This document shows, one piece after another, positions 21,910 through 33,040 of a stretch of 64,000 bases of DNA; position 1 is the first letter of the stretch; each line of letters begins with the position of its first letter. The notes under the pieces were generated by a model. That model was given only the letters and a program-made list of their open reading frames with translations, was not told the DNA's origin and searched no databases. The position numbers and the translations under genes were made by a program. The DNA is from Aurifilum marmelostoma (Eukaryota > Ascomycota > Sordariomycetes > Diaporthales > Cryphonectriaceae). The stretch lies in contig JAMXSV010000002.1 of NCBI GenBank assembly GCA_027559495.1, positions 360,995 through 424,994 of the forward strand, in the 5' to 3' direction.

Positions 21910-22902
21910 ATGAACACTTTCAGAAGAGCACTGTCCACCATGGCTACCGTCAAGAGACCCAGCAAGATTGTCTGCATCGGCCGCAACTACGCGTAAGTGC
22001 CAGAGCTTCTTGCTCCTCGAGCAATCCCCCCTCCAAGGAAAAAATAGCTCAGTGGAGGAGAGGAGCTGTCTGTCCTTGTCGACGACGGACTTCTTCTCTC
22101 ACTCTCTCTCTCACACACACACGCAGAACATGCGTGGGAAGAAGGGACAAGAGCAATACTGACAGGTGTTCTTCTGCCTCGCAACAGGGACCACGTGAAG
22201 GAGCTGAACAACGTGAGGCCCAAGCAGCCTTTCTTCTTCCTCAAGCCTCCCACCACACTCCTCCAGCCCGGTGAGGGCCCTGTCATCGCTCCCAAGGGCG
22301 TGAACCTGCACTATGAGATCGAGCTTGCCCTCATAATCGGCAAGAAGGTCACCGACCTCGATGCGTCGGACGAGAAGGCCGCTTTTGATGCCATTGACAG
22401 TGAGTGTCTCCCCCAGCGTGCTCTCTCTCATCATCCCCGCATTGCGAATACTGACCTCGGACACCACCAACCAGGCTATGCGCTGTCAATTGACATGACG
22501 GCGCGCAACATCCAGGAGGAGGCCAAGAAGAAGGGCCTGCCCTGGGACATCTCCAAGGGATTCGACACCTTCCTGCCCGTCAGCAAGGTCATCCCCAAGT
22601 CCAAGATCCCAGACCCACACAACATTGAGATCTGGCTCAAGGTGAACGGCGAGACCCGCCAGGAGGACTCGACCAACCTGTTCCTGTTCCAGATCCCCCG
22701 CGTGCTGAGCGACATCTCCAAGGTCATGACGCTCGAGGAGGGCGATATTGTCATCACCGGCACCCCCAAGGGTGTCGGCCCGGTGCTGCCCGGCGAGGTC
22801 ATGACTGCCGGTATCAGGGTGGACGGCAAGGAGCTGGAGGAGGCCGCGATGGAGGTGCCTGTGGTCGCGAGCAAGTCGGCCTACGTGTTTGCTGAGACAT
22901 AA
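21910..22902 (+). CDS. Acylpyruvate hydrolase / FAHD1-type protein
   Basis: Three exons, 21910-21992, 22188-22399 and 22475-22902, give 240 aa. The fumarylacetoacetate-hydrolase C-terminal fold spans residues 17-240. Metal ligands are Glu71 and Glu73 (HYEIEL) and Asp105 (SIDMT). The signature VITGTPKGVGPV follows near the C terminus. Family members hydrolyse acylpyruvates and decarboxylate oxaloacetate, usually in mitochondria. The first 17 residues (MNTFRRALSTMATVKRPSK) suit a mitochondrial presequence, and the internal Met11 could start a cytosolic form. Intron 2 is 75 nt with no stop and a length divisible by three, so its retention would insert 25 residues just before the Asp ligand. Splicing is favoured because the join gives the conserved YALSIDMTARN. 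Confidence 0.92.
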
Positions 22903-23775
22903 ACCAAGACCCCCAAGAAAATAAAAAAGAAATCAGCACCAAGTGACGAAGAGGCAGGGCTCCCAGGTATGAAGTGTTTTCTGTATATGTATTTTGGGAA
23001 TCACCACGCATAGACTTTTTATACAGATACCATATCCAAATGAACTACTTTTTTTTTTTAATTGTCTGTTCCCCCCCCTAAGGCTCATGCTGCAACGCGA
23101 GACGTCTCCTTTTGCAAAAACGGTACACCTTTGAGTATGAACATTATCTATTGATATTGTTTCTGCTGTCCTGTGCGCTTTTTTCTGTCTGGTTTTCACC
23201 TATATTTTGCATTGATTATGGCTGCTGGTCGTCATAAATCTAGAGCCCGTCACTGTAATCCCGTAAATCCGCCGCACATACCCACGCCAAGGGTCCTGCA
23301 GTGTACGTCTGCACTCTGCAGTGCCAACCCCCCAGCCAGATGAAGCCCCTGGCAAGGTGCTGCTGACTTAGCACCCTCGCGGGGATGTAAGCCCACTATA
23401 GGTAATGGTGCCACAGTCACCAATTAGTTACAACGTCAGGAGCCACGCCAGCAGCGCACCCGCAACACAAACCCCCCCCCCGGGGGCCATAGCTCTGCGC
23501 AAGTTTGAGCAGATTACAGGCCAGCGTACCTGGAGGTCTCCACTATGTGACCTTACCACCGGCGTTGCTGTCGCCCTGCTCTCCCTTCATAGCCCCCAAG
23601 ACGTGAAGCGTTTCGTATTTTTGTTCTTGTTGTTGTATCAATAAATTCTTCTGTCTATTCTGTTCGGTCCCAATTCTCTTCTTCCAGAGCGTTCATCTCG
23701 TCCCGTCCCATCACTCATCGGCACAGCCATTGATTAGACCACCTTCCACCTCCACCCGACCGTAGCGACAGCACG
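22903..23775. other. Spacer between FAHD1-type and copper transporter genes
   Basis: The 3' flank of the hydrolase gene and the promoter and leader of the copper transporter gene. I see no coding region and did not recognise a copper-response element. Confidence 0.55.
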
Positions 23776-24764
23776 ATGGATCACGTACACCACATGATGG
23801 ACCACGGCGATATGGACATGCCCGGTCACGGCGGCCACAGCGGCCACGACATGCCCGCCATGTGCCGTATGGATGTAAGAAAGAAGAGCTACTCCAGTCC
23901 AGACCGAAGCAGCTCGAGGGAACGATAAAAGGGAAATCACATGCTGACGACAAGGGACAATCTCGTCCCTTCTCTCTTCCCTACAGATGCACTTCACCTG
24001 GGACACGACCAACCTCTGCATCGTCTTCGAGTCCTGGCACATCCGGTCCACCGCGGGCCTCATCTTCTCCCTCCTCGCCGTCGTCCTGATCGGCATAGGC
24101 TACGAGGCCCTACGCGCCGGCACGAGGCGGTACGAGGTTGCTATGAGCAAGAGGATGGAGTCTGTCCCCAGTGAGTTTAGTCTCGGCTCGTGATCTGGTC
24201 ATAGGCGAACATATGCATCCTCATTTTCCCCCGAGCCCGACCTACAAGCGCACCTTATCTAGGAGAACATACACATATATATATGGACCAAGAGGAGGGA
24301 GTTAGGCCTACCTGTTTCCCCCCTTCCCGCCTCTCAGGCTATCAGCTCTTCTCTCCCCTGTCATCTCCCCTTGCATCGCGTTGCGTTCTGTTGCTATCTG
24401 CAAAAGAAGCTTACCGAGAAACCCGAGGCGACACGGTTACTGAGACGACGCCGCTGGCGTGGGCGACAGGGCAAAACAAGGCGCAGGTGAACCAGCGGGT
24501 GCGCGTGGTCAAGGCGGTCCTGTATGCGGCACAGACCTTTTATGCGTTCATGTTGATGTAAGTGATCTCCTCTGCCTTCTCATGTCGTCGCGTGATCGTG
24601 CGGAGACCAGGAAGAAAGGGGAGATGGAATACTGATGAGAGTACAGGCTGGTGTTCATGACTTATAACGGCTGGGTGATGGTGGCGGTAACGCTGGGTGC
24701 CTTCTTTGGCTATCTGACATTTGGTGACCAGACTTCTGTTACGAGGGAGACACAGTGCCATTAA
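23776..24764 (+). CDS. Ctr-family copper transporter
   Basis: Four exons, 23776-23874, 23987-24170, 24407-24557 and 24647-24764, give 183 aa. The N terminus is a His/Met-rich copper-binding region (MDHVHHMMDHGDMDMPGHGG). TM1 lies near residues 54-75. TM2 carries the copper-selectivity motif M145-L-V-F-M149, and TM3 carries G162-A-F-F-G166, the GxxxG packing motif. All three are hallmarks of the trimeric Ctr channel that imports Cu(I). The C-terminal tail is short and ends in Cys-His (TQCH), so a cytosolic metal site is plausible. Whether this is the plasma-membrane or the vacuolar member cannot be settled here. Intron 2 (236 nt) is long for this window, and its acceptor (AAAG at 24406) was chosen by frame. 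Confidence 0.92.
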
Positions 24765-25126
24765 AGAAAGAAAGAGAGACTGCCGTAGCAGCGAGCAATT
24801 CTTGTCTCCTCCTTTTTCTCTCTCATTTCTCTGCAGCAAGAGCGTCAGTCATGAAGCATATAGTCAGGTTCAGCGAAATCAGCAGGTCTGTTGTTATTGA
24901 GGTCGAGGTTGGCGGGTAGTTTTTAATGTGTGGTCTACGGGCAATCTTTGCTCTTCGTTGCCCTGGTCTGGATGATGAAGAACTCGATCCAGCATCTATG
25001 CCTTCTATATCAAGAGTATCGATATCCCAAGCGTAGCCAGCCATCCAGCAAACATCTAGAGCAAAATCTATCCACCAGCACCGTCATCCGCTTCTACAGT
25101 CTGAAGGGGCAAAAGGAACATAAAAA
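24765..25126. other. Convergent 3' flanks
   Basis: The 3' regions of the copper transporter gene (+) and the Nudix gene (-). I see no gene. Confidence 0.55.
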
Positions 25127-26760
25127 TCACATCTTACTCCCGTCCTTGACCTTCTTCACCTCCTCGGGCGCCACCTCCACCTCCGGCCTACGCTTCTTCT
25201 CATACAGCCTCCCCGCACTCGCCAACTCCTCCAGCAGCGCCTCGTCACCATAGTGCTCGTTATGCTCGAAAGCAGGCTCCTCCCCATACGCGACCCTCGC
25301 CGTGTCAACCAGCATCCGCCCCGTCATCCCCCACACCATGTACCGCCCAGCATCCTCCTCCTCCTCCTCCTCCTCCTCCTCCACGCTCTCCGCCAGCGCA
25401 GCCAGCCCGTCCTCGCGCTCCCTGGGCTTCGTCACGCGCTGGTGAACGACAGGGACATAGAAGTAGTGCGCCCGCCACGGCACGCCCTTGAAGTCGACCC
25501 ACTTGCCCTCGTACCACTTCCCGGGGGCCACCGTGACGCCCTTCTCCCTGCTCCCGGGCGGGACCTCGTCCTCGGCCAGCAGGAAGTTGTGCAGGGGGCC
25601 GGAGAAGACGGCGGCGACCTCCTTGGGGTCGAGGCGGGGCATCAGGCTCTCGTCGACGGTGGGCGAGGGGGGGTGGCGCGCGCCGGGGGGGATCGTCCGA
25701 GTGCAGGAGGGCGACGCAGGGGCGGACGGCGAGCTCGGTCTTGGCGAGGGCGTGGGGGAGGCAGCAGAGGTGTTCTATGCGGAAGGGGGCGGGGATCTTG
25801 GAGTCGTCTATGGGGAGGCCTATTTCCTCCCAGGCTTCACGTCTGGCTATCTGGTCTGGTTTTGGGGGGGGGGGGGGAGGGGGAGAGGGGGGGATTGATT
25901 AGCTGTTTTGGTATGTATACTTTTTGTCTCGTTTCCTCTGTGTGTGCTGAAATGGATGAGTGGAGGGTGTGAAAGACGGAGGGAGGGCGTACATGGTGTC
26001 TCGTCTAGAGTATCAGCTTTGCCTCCTGGGAATGCCGCATGGCCTGGTTTATCAAGCGGAACAGGACATCGTCAGCACTTGTCGCCCTCACGACAGCGGC
26101 CACAGAAGAGAGGAGACAGCCACGAACCAGAGAAGCTCCTCAGGGTAGCCGCGCGCATGGTGAGGACCACCCGCAAGTCCCCCCTCCTGTCGGCATAGAG
26201 CAGGATCAGGACGGCCGCCCTCCGGCTGAGGGGCAGCTTGTCCCACAGAGGGAACGGCGGTGGTCTGTAGGCGCGCAGACGTGCCACTGCGGCCTGGAAT
26301 ATTGTCAGCACTTGTTACTGTTCATGCATTGGTCCTTTCTATCATTTTTCCCTGGTCGCCTAGGCCGAGCATGTCACATTGTATAGTCAGGCAGAGCCCA
26401 CTCATTAGGTTTCTATGTTATACTGACCGCAGAGGCTGCACTGAGAGGTGCCATGCTCGGTAGGTCCCAGTATGCGCCCTCGTCAAGCTCGTCGTCCAGC
26501 TGCTTTTGTTGCTGCGGCTGCTGCTGCTGTGGGGACCAAGGGCCGGTGCTTGGGGGCGGTGACGTAGTAGCAGCAGCAGCTTCTTCAGCGGCTGCAGCAG
26601 AGGAGGAAGCCGCCTTGATGCTCTCGATGATAGTCTCGACCTCTGCAGCTTCTGCGGCTGGTGCGAGGTCGTTATCGCTGCCCTGTTGTTCTGCGCTTGG
26701 TGGTGATTCCGAGGTGTGTCCGTTTGACAGGTTCTCTCGTTCCTCGACGGTGCCTGTCAT
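25127..26760 (-). CDS. CoA-type Nudix hydrolase with C-terminal SKM (apparent frameshift)
   Basis: Four exons: 26428-26760, 26128-26293, 25993-26043 and 25127-25855. Frame-corrected length is about 425 aa. Residues 1-100 are low-complexity, acidic and Gln-rich. The Nudix domain starts near residue 112, with LPLSRRAAVLILL, LTMRAATLRSFSGHAAFPGG and the Nudix helix RREAWEEIGL. LTMRAATLRSFSG followed by the GGK box is the pattern of CoA diphosphatases (yeast Pcd1, NUDT7/8). The last three residues, SKM, fit a type 1 peroxisomal signal, matching Pcd1's location. The frame breaks in the last exon at one of two G7 runs (25667-25673 or 25685-25691); one base fewer restores PTVDESLMPRLDPKEV. The first donor (GTCAGT) is weak. 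The gene shares its upstream interval with the Zn2Cys6 gene. Confidence 0.85.
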
Positions 26761-27349
26761 CTCTGGGATTTCTGTCACTCAATTGACCTGACAGGGGCTT
26801 GCTGCTGTTGGAGAAGACCAGGTGGGGGTGGGAAATAATATATCAGAGAGGGTCACAGGGAGGATTTAGTTGTGGTTAGTTGATTAGCTGACGGAGTATA
26901 AGCCGAGGGACGGCGCTGAGGTGCTGTGGCCGAGCTGGAGGAGCCGAGTCGGGGGATACTGTTGACTCGGCCACTGCAAGCCGTTCTCGGCAACGCAACA
27001 AAGTTGCAGCTACTGTACTCGAGTATTTCTGTCCGCCGTCATGCCATGGTAATCAAGTCGTGATCCTCTCTACTATTGTTTATTTGGTCGAAGTTATTTT
27101 TTCTTCTTTTATATGATGAACTTTATTTCCTTCTCGCCAGGTCATTATTTATAGCACAGCATCTACAGTGGACCAGGAATATCACCTTGAATGGCATCAT
27201 CACACCTTCATCGTTGAGCCCAAGTAAGTGATGCTATGGGTGGGTGGGTGTGTGTGCGCCACACATGTCGCCGTCAAGGGCTGACTGACTGCCTTCTCCT
27301 CAACCCAGAAGAGACCTTCCATCTCCCATGGGCGCACTCATTTGACGTC
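26761..27349. promoter_or_regulatory. Divergent promoter interval (Nudix / Zn2Cys6 factor)
   Basis: The 589-bp interval separates the start codons of two divergently transcribed genes and so must hold both leaders and promoters. No defined operator is recognised. The part next to the transcription factor contains a GT-rich tract and a possible in-frame upstream extension from 27236, which I do not adopt. Confidence 0.5.
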
Positions 27350-29529
27350 ATGAATGCCAGCCACAAACGCTCGCGGGCCAAACATGCCTGCAAGGAGTGC
27401 AACCTCCGCCGCGTGCGCTGCGACGTGATGCAGAAACACCCGTGTTCCAACTGTTTCAATGCCCAGGCCGACTGTGTCATTCTGCCCTCAAGAAGGGGCA
27501 GATACCTGCGAAAGCCTCGCCAGAGCAGCAGCCTCGAAAATGGGTCCTCGTCGGGTCCTCCTCGGTCGTCGGCCAGTCCAGAGCCTGTGGTGGTGGTGAG
27601 GAATACGAGGAGGAGACGGCCGCCGGGTTCCGTCGAGAAACTACCAGAGACTTCAAACCCACCGCCTGCAGGGCCAGAAACGCCAGGTATGGTGGTGACA
27701 GGTTCATCAGTCGCTGATTCCACCGCCTCCTCCTCAGCAGCATCCGGCAATCTGTTCTTTGGAGAGTCGAATTTCCTGACACTCGTGCCGTCAAGGCAAC
27801 AAGGACCACAGCCCAGCGCTGATAAGGGCCGCCTCTCTTTTCCCATAAACACGTCTATTCCAACGCATCAATCAGACCACCACCAACAGCACCCTTCCTC
27901 CGCTTCGTCCTCGGCAGGTGTCATCCATCTGAGCCGAGGAACCGAGCGCTACCTCAGAGACGAGGGCGCTCTCACCTTTCCGAGCCTGCAGATCTGTCTG
28001 CCCGTCATACACGCCTACTTCAAGTGGTTTCACCCCTGTTTTCCCGTCCTGGACCGTCCCAGCATTGCTCGACGACTCGCTACCATGGACATCTCGCCCT
28101 TGCTCTTGCAGGCCATGCTCTTCATCGGTGCGACGTGGTGTGAGGAGGACGCCATTGAAGCAATGGGCTTCCGGGACCGCTCCGAGGCCAAGTCGCTCCT
28201 GTACACCAGAGCTCGGCTGCTATTCCATGCGGACTGGGAGAGAGACCAGATCACGCTCATCCAGGGCCTATTCCTCATGAGCTTCTGGCGCGGCGAGTCG
28301 TCCGACGTGCGGGACGTGCGGTACTGGCTGGGCGTGGTCATCACCCTGGCCGAGACGTGCGGGCTGCACAGGTCGACCAAGCTCACCACCAGAGACCTAA
28401 GGGTGGCGCGGATCCGCAGGAGGATATGGTGGTCCGTCTACGTCCGCGAGAGGCAGTCGGCTGCATCATTAGGCCTGCCCATGAGGATCAGGGACGAGGA
28501 TTGTGACATCGAGCCCCTGACCAGCGCCGATCTGCAGCATGACGACGACGATAGTCTGCTCACGGCGCTAGGTTCCCCTGCAGCAGAACACCTGATCTAC
28601 CCTGTCAAGATGGTCGAGTTGGCGCGGCTGCTTGGTAGGATCATTGACATCCACTTCATCCCTGGGAGGACCCCAACCGTACAGGAAGAAGTCGTGCATC
28701 TGCAGACGTCGCTGGAGGAGTGGAAAGACAGTCTTCCCGTCGAGCTGAGGAGGATCTCGGGCGAGGACAACCCTTCGGTGTGGACCTGCCTCCTTCATCT
28801 GGCGTACAATCACCTGCGCATCTTGATACATCGCAACGGCTTTCTACGGCACGAAGAAAAGGACACAAAGGCAGCTTTGGGCGCGGCAAGTCAGGTCAGC
28901 AGGATCGCAGAGGACATGCTCGACAGAAAGACCTTACAGGTAAGTCTATGGCCCAGTGAAGATTCAAGTTCCTAGCATGGTGATGAGGCCATGGATCTTC
29001 AAACTGACCTTGATTCTAGTATGGCCAGATGCACCTCATCACCAGCCTGTTTGCCGCGCTCTGTATCCATACCCTCAACCTCAAGACGGCCGACGGCGTC
29101 AGCAGGAGACTTGCAGAAACTCGCGCTCAGATCTGTCTCCTGGGGCTCAAGGAGGTGCAGAAGTCTTGGCGCATCAACAACAATGTTCTCGATCTCTTTC
29201 TACAATATCTCGACGAGTCAATAGCGAACCGTCTCGGCGGTGATACCACTGCTCGAGAAGATAAATCCAACACGGCCAGATCATCGACTGCTGTGTCTAG
29301 AGAGCCCAGCAGTGCGGGCCTCTTGCCGCCGACGGCCGCCGAGACTTGCGAGCAGCCGGAGACGAGCTCGTCCGAGCACCACTCCTTCAATTTCCTGTCG
29401 ACGAACTGGGAAGGCGGGAATGCCATTGACGACCTTGGGTTTATTCTGGATCCGCAGTTCCAGACACAGACTCCGACCGGCGGGCTGGCGCAGCTGGATG
29501 GGTTGAACTTTCTGGAGAGGTGGTTGTGA
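27350..29529 (+). CDS. Zn2Cys6 transcription factor with fungal-specific domain
   Basis: Two exons, 27350-28939 and 29020-29529 (80-nt intron, GTAAGT to TAG), give 699 aa. The binuclear zinc cluster is right at the N terminus: Cys14, 17, 24, 32, 35 and 42 (CKECNLRRVRC, then CSNCFNAQADC). A Ser/Pro-rich linker with RRRR basic patches leads to the fungal-specific regulatory domain (about residues 200-550), with LPVIHAYFKWFHPCFPVLDR and a helix ending in RRIWWSVYVRERQSA. Such factors bind CGG-type sites and control catabolic or secondary-metabolic genes. The domain recalls cutinase-factor-like regulators, but that placement is a guess. The start at MNASHKRSRAKHAC was chosen because the upstream in-frame stretch looks like leader. 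The target genes are not evident from the sequence. Confidence 0.9.
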
Positions 29530-30171
29530 ATGAGCAAAGTGGTCAGGAGAGCCTAGGCGAGGGTTTCTCACCAGAACGCAGAAGTCACGTCCTTTACTGT
29601 TCTCTTTTGCAGGGTGCTGACCTCTCTATTCACGCATACGTCCATTTGCGGAGCTTTCGCCTTGATCAACAGAGGACAGCATTTCACGAGAACACAGATA
29701 CCACTTATATCCAGAGTTTGATTGCATCTGCAAGAAATCAAACACTCGACCATTTTTGGGTCGTGCGAAAGTGGGAGCGTGACGTCCAGTACCTCGACCG
29801 CCAGCCATGTTTGCGGTTGTAGCTGAAGCAGTGTCATGTCGTACAACAACTCGGCAAGTCTATTCGTGCTACTTCAAGGGGGGGTTCAAGGCAGATTTAT
29901 CTGCTCTTCTTTCGTCTTGAACGCTGTCTTCCTCTTACATATGATGACTAGACTTGCTGAACCCTTGACCTCATTGCCACAATATAACGAACTCTTACGA
30001 ATCCATCGCCAGTGTCTTTCTAGTTAACACGGTCCTTTTGTCCACGACATGAAAATTCGTACTTATTCCCATGACGAAAGGACTTGCGATCGTCTTATTG
30101 CACTCTCCTATCATTAGAGAAGGGTAACTCGAGCATCGAGACTCATCGAGCATTCATTAGATCCAGAAAAC
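29530..30171. other. Spacer between transcription factor and membrane protein genes
   Basis: The 3' flank of the regulator and the upstream region of the next gene. No gene is supported. Confidence 0.55.
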
Positions 30172-31013
30172 ATGCCACCCAACCAGGAACGAGAAGTTCC
30201 CAACCAAGAACGCCATCGCCCTTCAAGGAGATCGCAACATATCAAACCAAGGAAACTCGAGTCCGTCTTAACGATGCGAGGCATCCAGGTATCTTCTTCT
30301 CATCTCCATTTTGGACCACCCCACGACATTACAGACTTTGTTTCCCCTGACAGTTCTTCTCTCCTCAGTTCGTCCCAGCCGTCGTATCCCTTTTCCTGAC
30401 CGCCAACCTGCAAGCCGACAGGCTCCTGACCCGGTCCCCCGCGGGTGGAACAGGTCCCAGCCTCGAAGGCGCGCTGATCCTGGCCGTCAGCGTCGTCTCG
30501 CTTGTCTGGTCTTTATTTCCCTTGGCTTTCGTGCTGACGGCGTGTTGTCACCGCCGGGACTGGCTGGATAGGGAGGACATTCAAAGCAGCGGGGAGATGA
30601 GGAAGTTGCCTTGGTGTGCTTGGGTTCTACCCATCTTCCTCGAGCTTTGCTCTCTGGTCGCGGTGGGGATCATGTTATTTGTGAGTGATCAATTAACCGC
30701 CCCTTCAACACTTTTTCTCTTTTCCTTCATCCTGCACCAGTCGATGTTGACCCAAGAACAGTACGCCTTCAGCGCAATGAGCGACGACCAGTGCTTCGTC
30801 TCCACCGACTTTGTCTACAGGGGCGTTCAGGTCTGCGCGCAGCTCGTGGCGGGATGGTACCTGGGTGTCCTCTCCGCGGGGGCAGGGCTGGTGTGCGTGT
30901 GTCTGGAGATGTACCGCGTGCACCACTGGGCCAAGGTGGTGAAGCAGCGCGGTCGTCTGGGCAGGAGGAGGGTCGAGACACAGTCTGGTCGGAGGGAAGG
31001 TCCCGGGCGATAG
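30172..31013 (+). CDS. Predicted four-helix membrane protein, function unknown
   Basis: Three exons, 30172-30288, 30369-30680 and 30741-31013, all joining in phase 0, give 233 aa. The N terminus (residues 1-39) is basic and Pro/Gln-rich. Hydrophobic segments lie near residues 40-53, 74-98, 120-143 and 172-198, with a charged loop at 100-117 and a basic C-terminal tail (VVKQRGRLGRRRVE). It is probably an integral membrane protein with cytosolic tails. I do not recognise the family. Intron 2 is only 60 nt, divisible by three and without a stop, so unspliced transcripts would encode 20 extra, largely hydrophobic residues after segment three. The gene lies only about 180 bp upstream of the 5S rRNA gene on the same strand. 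Confidence 0.7.
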
Positions 31014-31163
31014 GATGGGCGCGGAAGAGGAGGGTTGTAAATGTCAAAGTTGATTTGCTTGGATGCGGAATTGTTGCGCTGAGGAAGAAAGTCCTGTGGG
31101 AGGGGAGACGCACTTCTCTTATCGTGGAGATTTTTTGCTGAGACTGCGTTTGGACACGTCAGA

Positions 31164-31169
31164 TATAAA
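31164..31169 (+). promoter_or_regulatory. TATA box of the 5S rRNA gene
   Basis: TATAAA centred about 28 bases before the inferred 5S start. Neurospora 5S genes are known to need an upstream TATA element near this position for RNA polymerase III. Confidence 0.7.
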
Positions 31170-31191
31170 CCCCTCGACCGCGATTCTCAGC

Positions 31192-31310
31192 ACGTACGAC
31201 CATACCTAGTGGAGAACTTGGGATCCCGTCCGCTCTCCCCTAAATAAGCCACTAAGGGCCGGATTAGTAGTTAAGTGGGTGACCATTAGCGAATACCCGG
31301 TGTTGTACGT
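31192..31310 (+). rRNA. 5S ribosomal RNA (dispersed copy)
   Basis: The 119-nt segment starts ACGTACGACCATACC and ends TTGTACGT, and these ends pair as helix I. The inner block GGGATCCCGTCCGCTCTCCC and the later GCGAATACCCGGTGTTG match fungal 5S RNA as I know it, including the Neurospora-type body. An upstream TATA box and a T run at the 3' end complete a polymerase III unit. Some positions differ from the usual Neurospora-type sequence: AGTGG (31274-31278) and CCATT (31283-31287) replace GC-richer partners but still pair (one G-T pair), so the fold is kept. A single isolated copy is typical of fungi with dispersed 5S genes. Confidence 0.9.
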
Positions 31311-31313
31311 TTT
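31310..31313 (+). terminator. Pol III T-run terminator of 5S rRNA
   Basis: TTTT at the 3' end of the 5S coding region, followed a few bases later by a second T5 run. Confidence 0.65.
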
Positions 31314-33040
31314 GCAATTTTTCTTTCTTTCTCTTTTTGCTTCCTGTCTCTACGGGTTGAGTAATTTTGTGGGCATTTGGGAGATTGGCAGACACGAGCA
31401 TCAATGATCTTGCGGGTGGACTTATCGTACCGGGCACTCGCAAGCTGGCGCTAGCTCTGGAGATTGCTTGCTACCGATTTCTCTGATGGTGTTCAGAAGA
31501 ATTCAGCCCCATGTTCATGATGTGTTTTTAGCTGAAATCCTGCGTTATCAACTTGAAAATAAATTTCCATAACCCCAGAGATGGGCTGGTGCTGTGTGCA
31601 CCCTGCAACAATGAGCTCTAGGGTTGATCAATAGAGTCAGAACAGTGGGCGAGGCTGAGGACATGTGCGTGCTTCAAACAGACTGTGGTCCGTGCACCAT
31701 GCAGCCTCGTGTCATTCCAGCACCAACAGAGGCTTCATCTGCAACGTGCATGTCCTATTGATAAAGAGTTCTAATTTAGCTACTTGTGGTTCTATAGAAT
31801 CCATAGGGCTGTGAGGATAAATCGCCATCAGCTATCAATCAAAAGTTATCTGGCACCTGTGGACGAGGTTTGGCTGATGTCGAATGATAGCCTCGAGGGT
31901 GCTGTCAGCAAAGGCTAGTACTATCGCCTAAACATGAGGGGTCTGCTCCACTTGGATCAGATCCATCAATAATCGCTGTGAACTGATGAAAAATCAAATG
32001 GAGGGACATGCAGCAAATCAAATGTGTAATTAGAAGGAGGTTTGCAAAGGGACACGCACCTACACTTGGAAAGCAAAGTGGGGTGAATATCAGCCATGAG
32101 CAGTACAGTGGCTTCCAGGATGCCCTCAGATATGAGCCATCCCTGCTTTTCTCCTTCAGCATTTCGATCAAGCCTTAGGTCATTATTCAATCAGCACACT
32201 GAGCATGTGAAAGTTGGTTATGACGCAGCGTCACCATCTCCTACGATCCCCTCATGCTTCGAGGGGCCTGAAGGAACCCTTGAACCAGAGCATGTCAGTC
32301 TCGAGTCATCTGGTATACCTTTAAGCTGCATTCAAATCCAATATCAATGTATATCCATCACTACGTGACTTGGCAGGCATTGAGTTGATGAAGGGGCAGA
32401 GGGCATGGACTGATCACAACGGATTAATTATGAGACTACCATGATGCAGACAACCAGCCAAACTGTCCCTGAGTAGTATTTGAGCCACGAGAAGTCTGGG
32501 ATCCTTTGACTTGGAGTTTCAAGCGGGAGACGCGATCATCAGGGGTGTCTCGAGCGATAGGCTGCACTGAGTGCCCGTGGCGCAGGGCCCTGTCCGATGC
32601 CTCAGATCTACATGTCGTCGACCTGATTATACTGACTTTCGTCTGGGTCTTCAAAAGAGATTGGCGACCTTAAGCGTGTTGATCATCATCAGGCTCGTAT
32701 TCCATGTTGCCATCCTCTATTACGGGGATGCTCGAAGGAGCTGAAGCAGCCCTGTCGACATTCTCGCCGGCCTCGTCGAGCCACGCTCTCAGAAAACGAT
32801 CTTTCTAGGACTTCTGGCTTTTTTTCTATCTTTGCTGTCTGTTGGGTAAGCTGCAGCTTGCGCGAACCGAGGACCATGCCAACATTCAGACCGAGCTTTT
32901 GGCCATCAAAGACCGATGCCGTGGGGGTGGTAGCAGCCCTTGCAACACTCGGCAGCAGCAGAGAAGAGACAGGACCACGGTGGTAATCAATCTACAGAAG
33001 AAACCCGTGCATGGCTTACATTTCATTATAGTCTCCCACC
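31314..33040. other. Spacer, AT-richer, no gene recognised
   Basis: Moderately AT-rich sequence with no ORF showing family motifs. It may contain old repeat remnants. The right end is the 3' flank of the FMN reductase gene. Confidence 0.45.
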
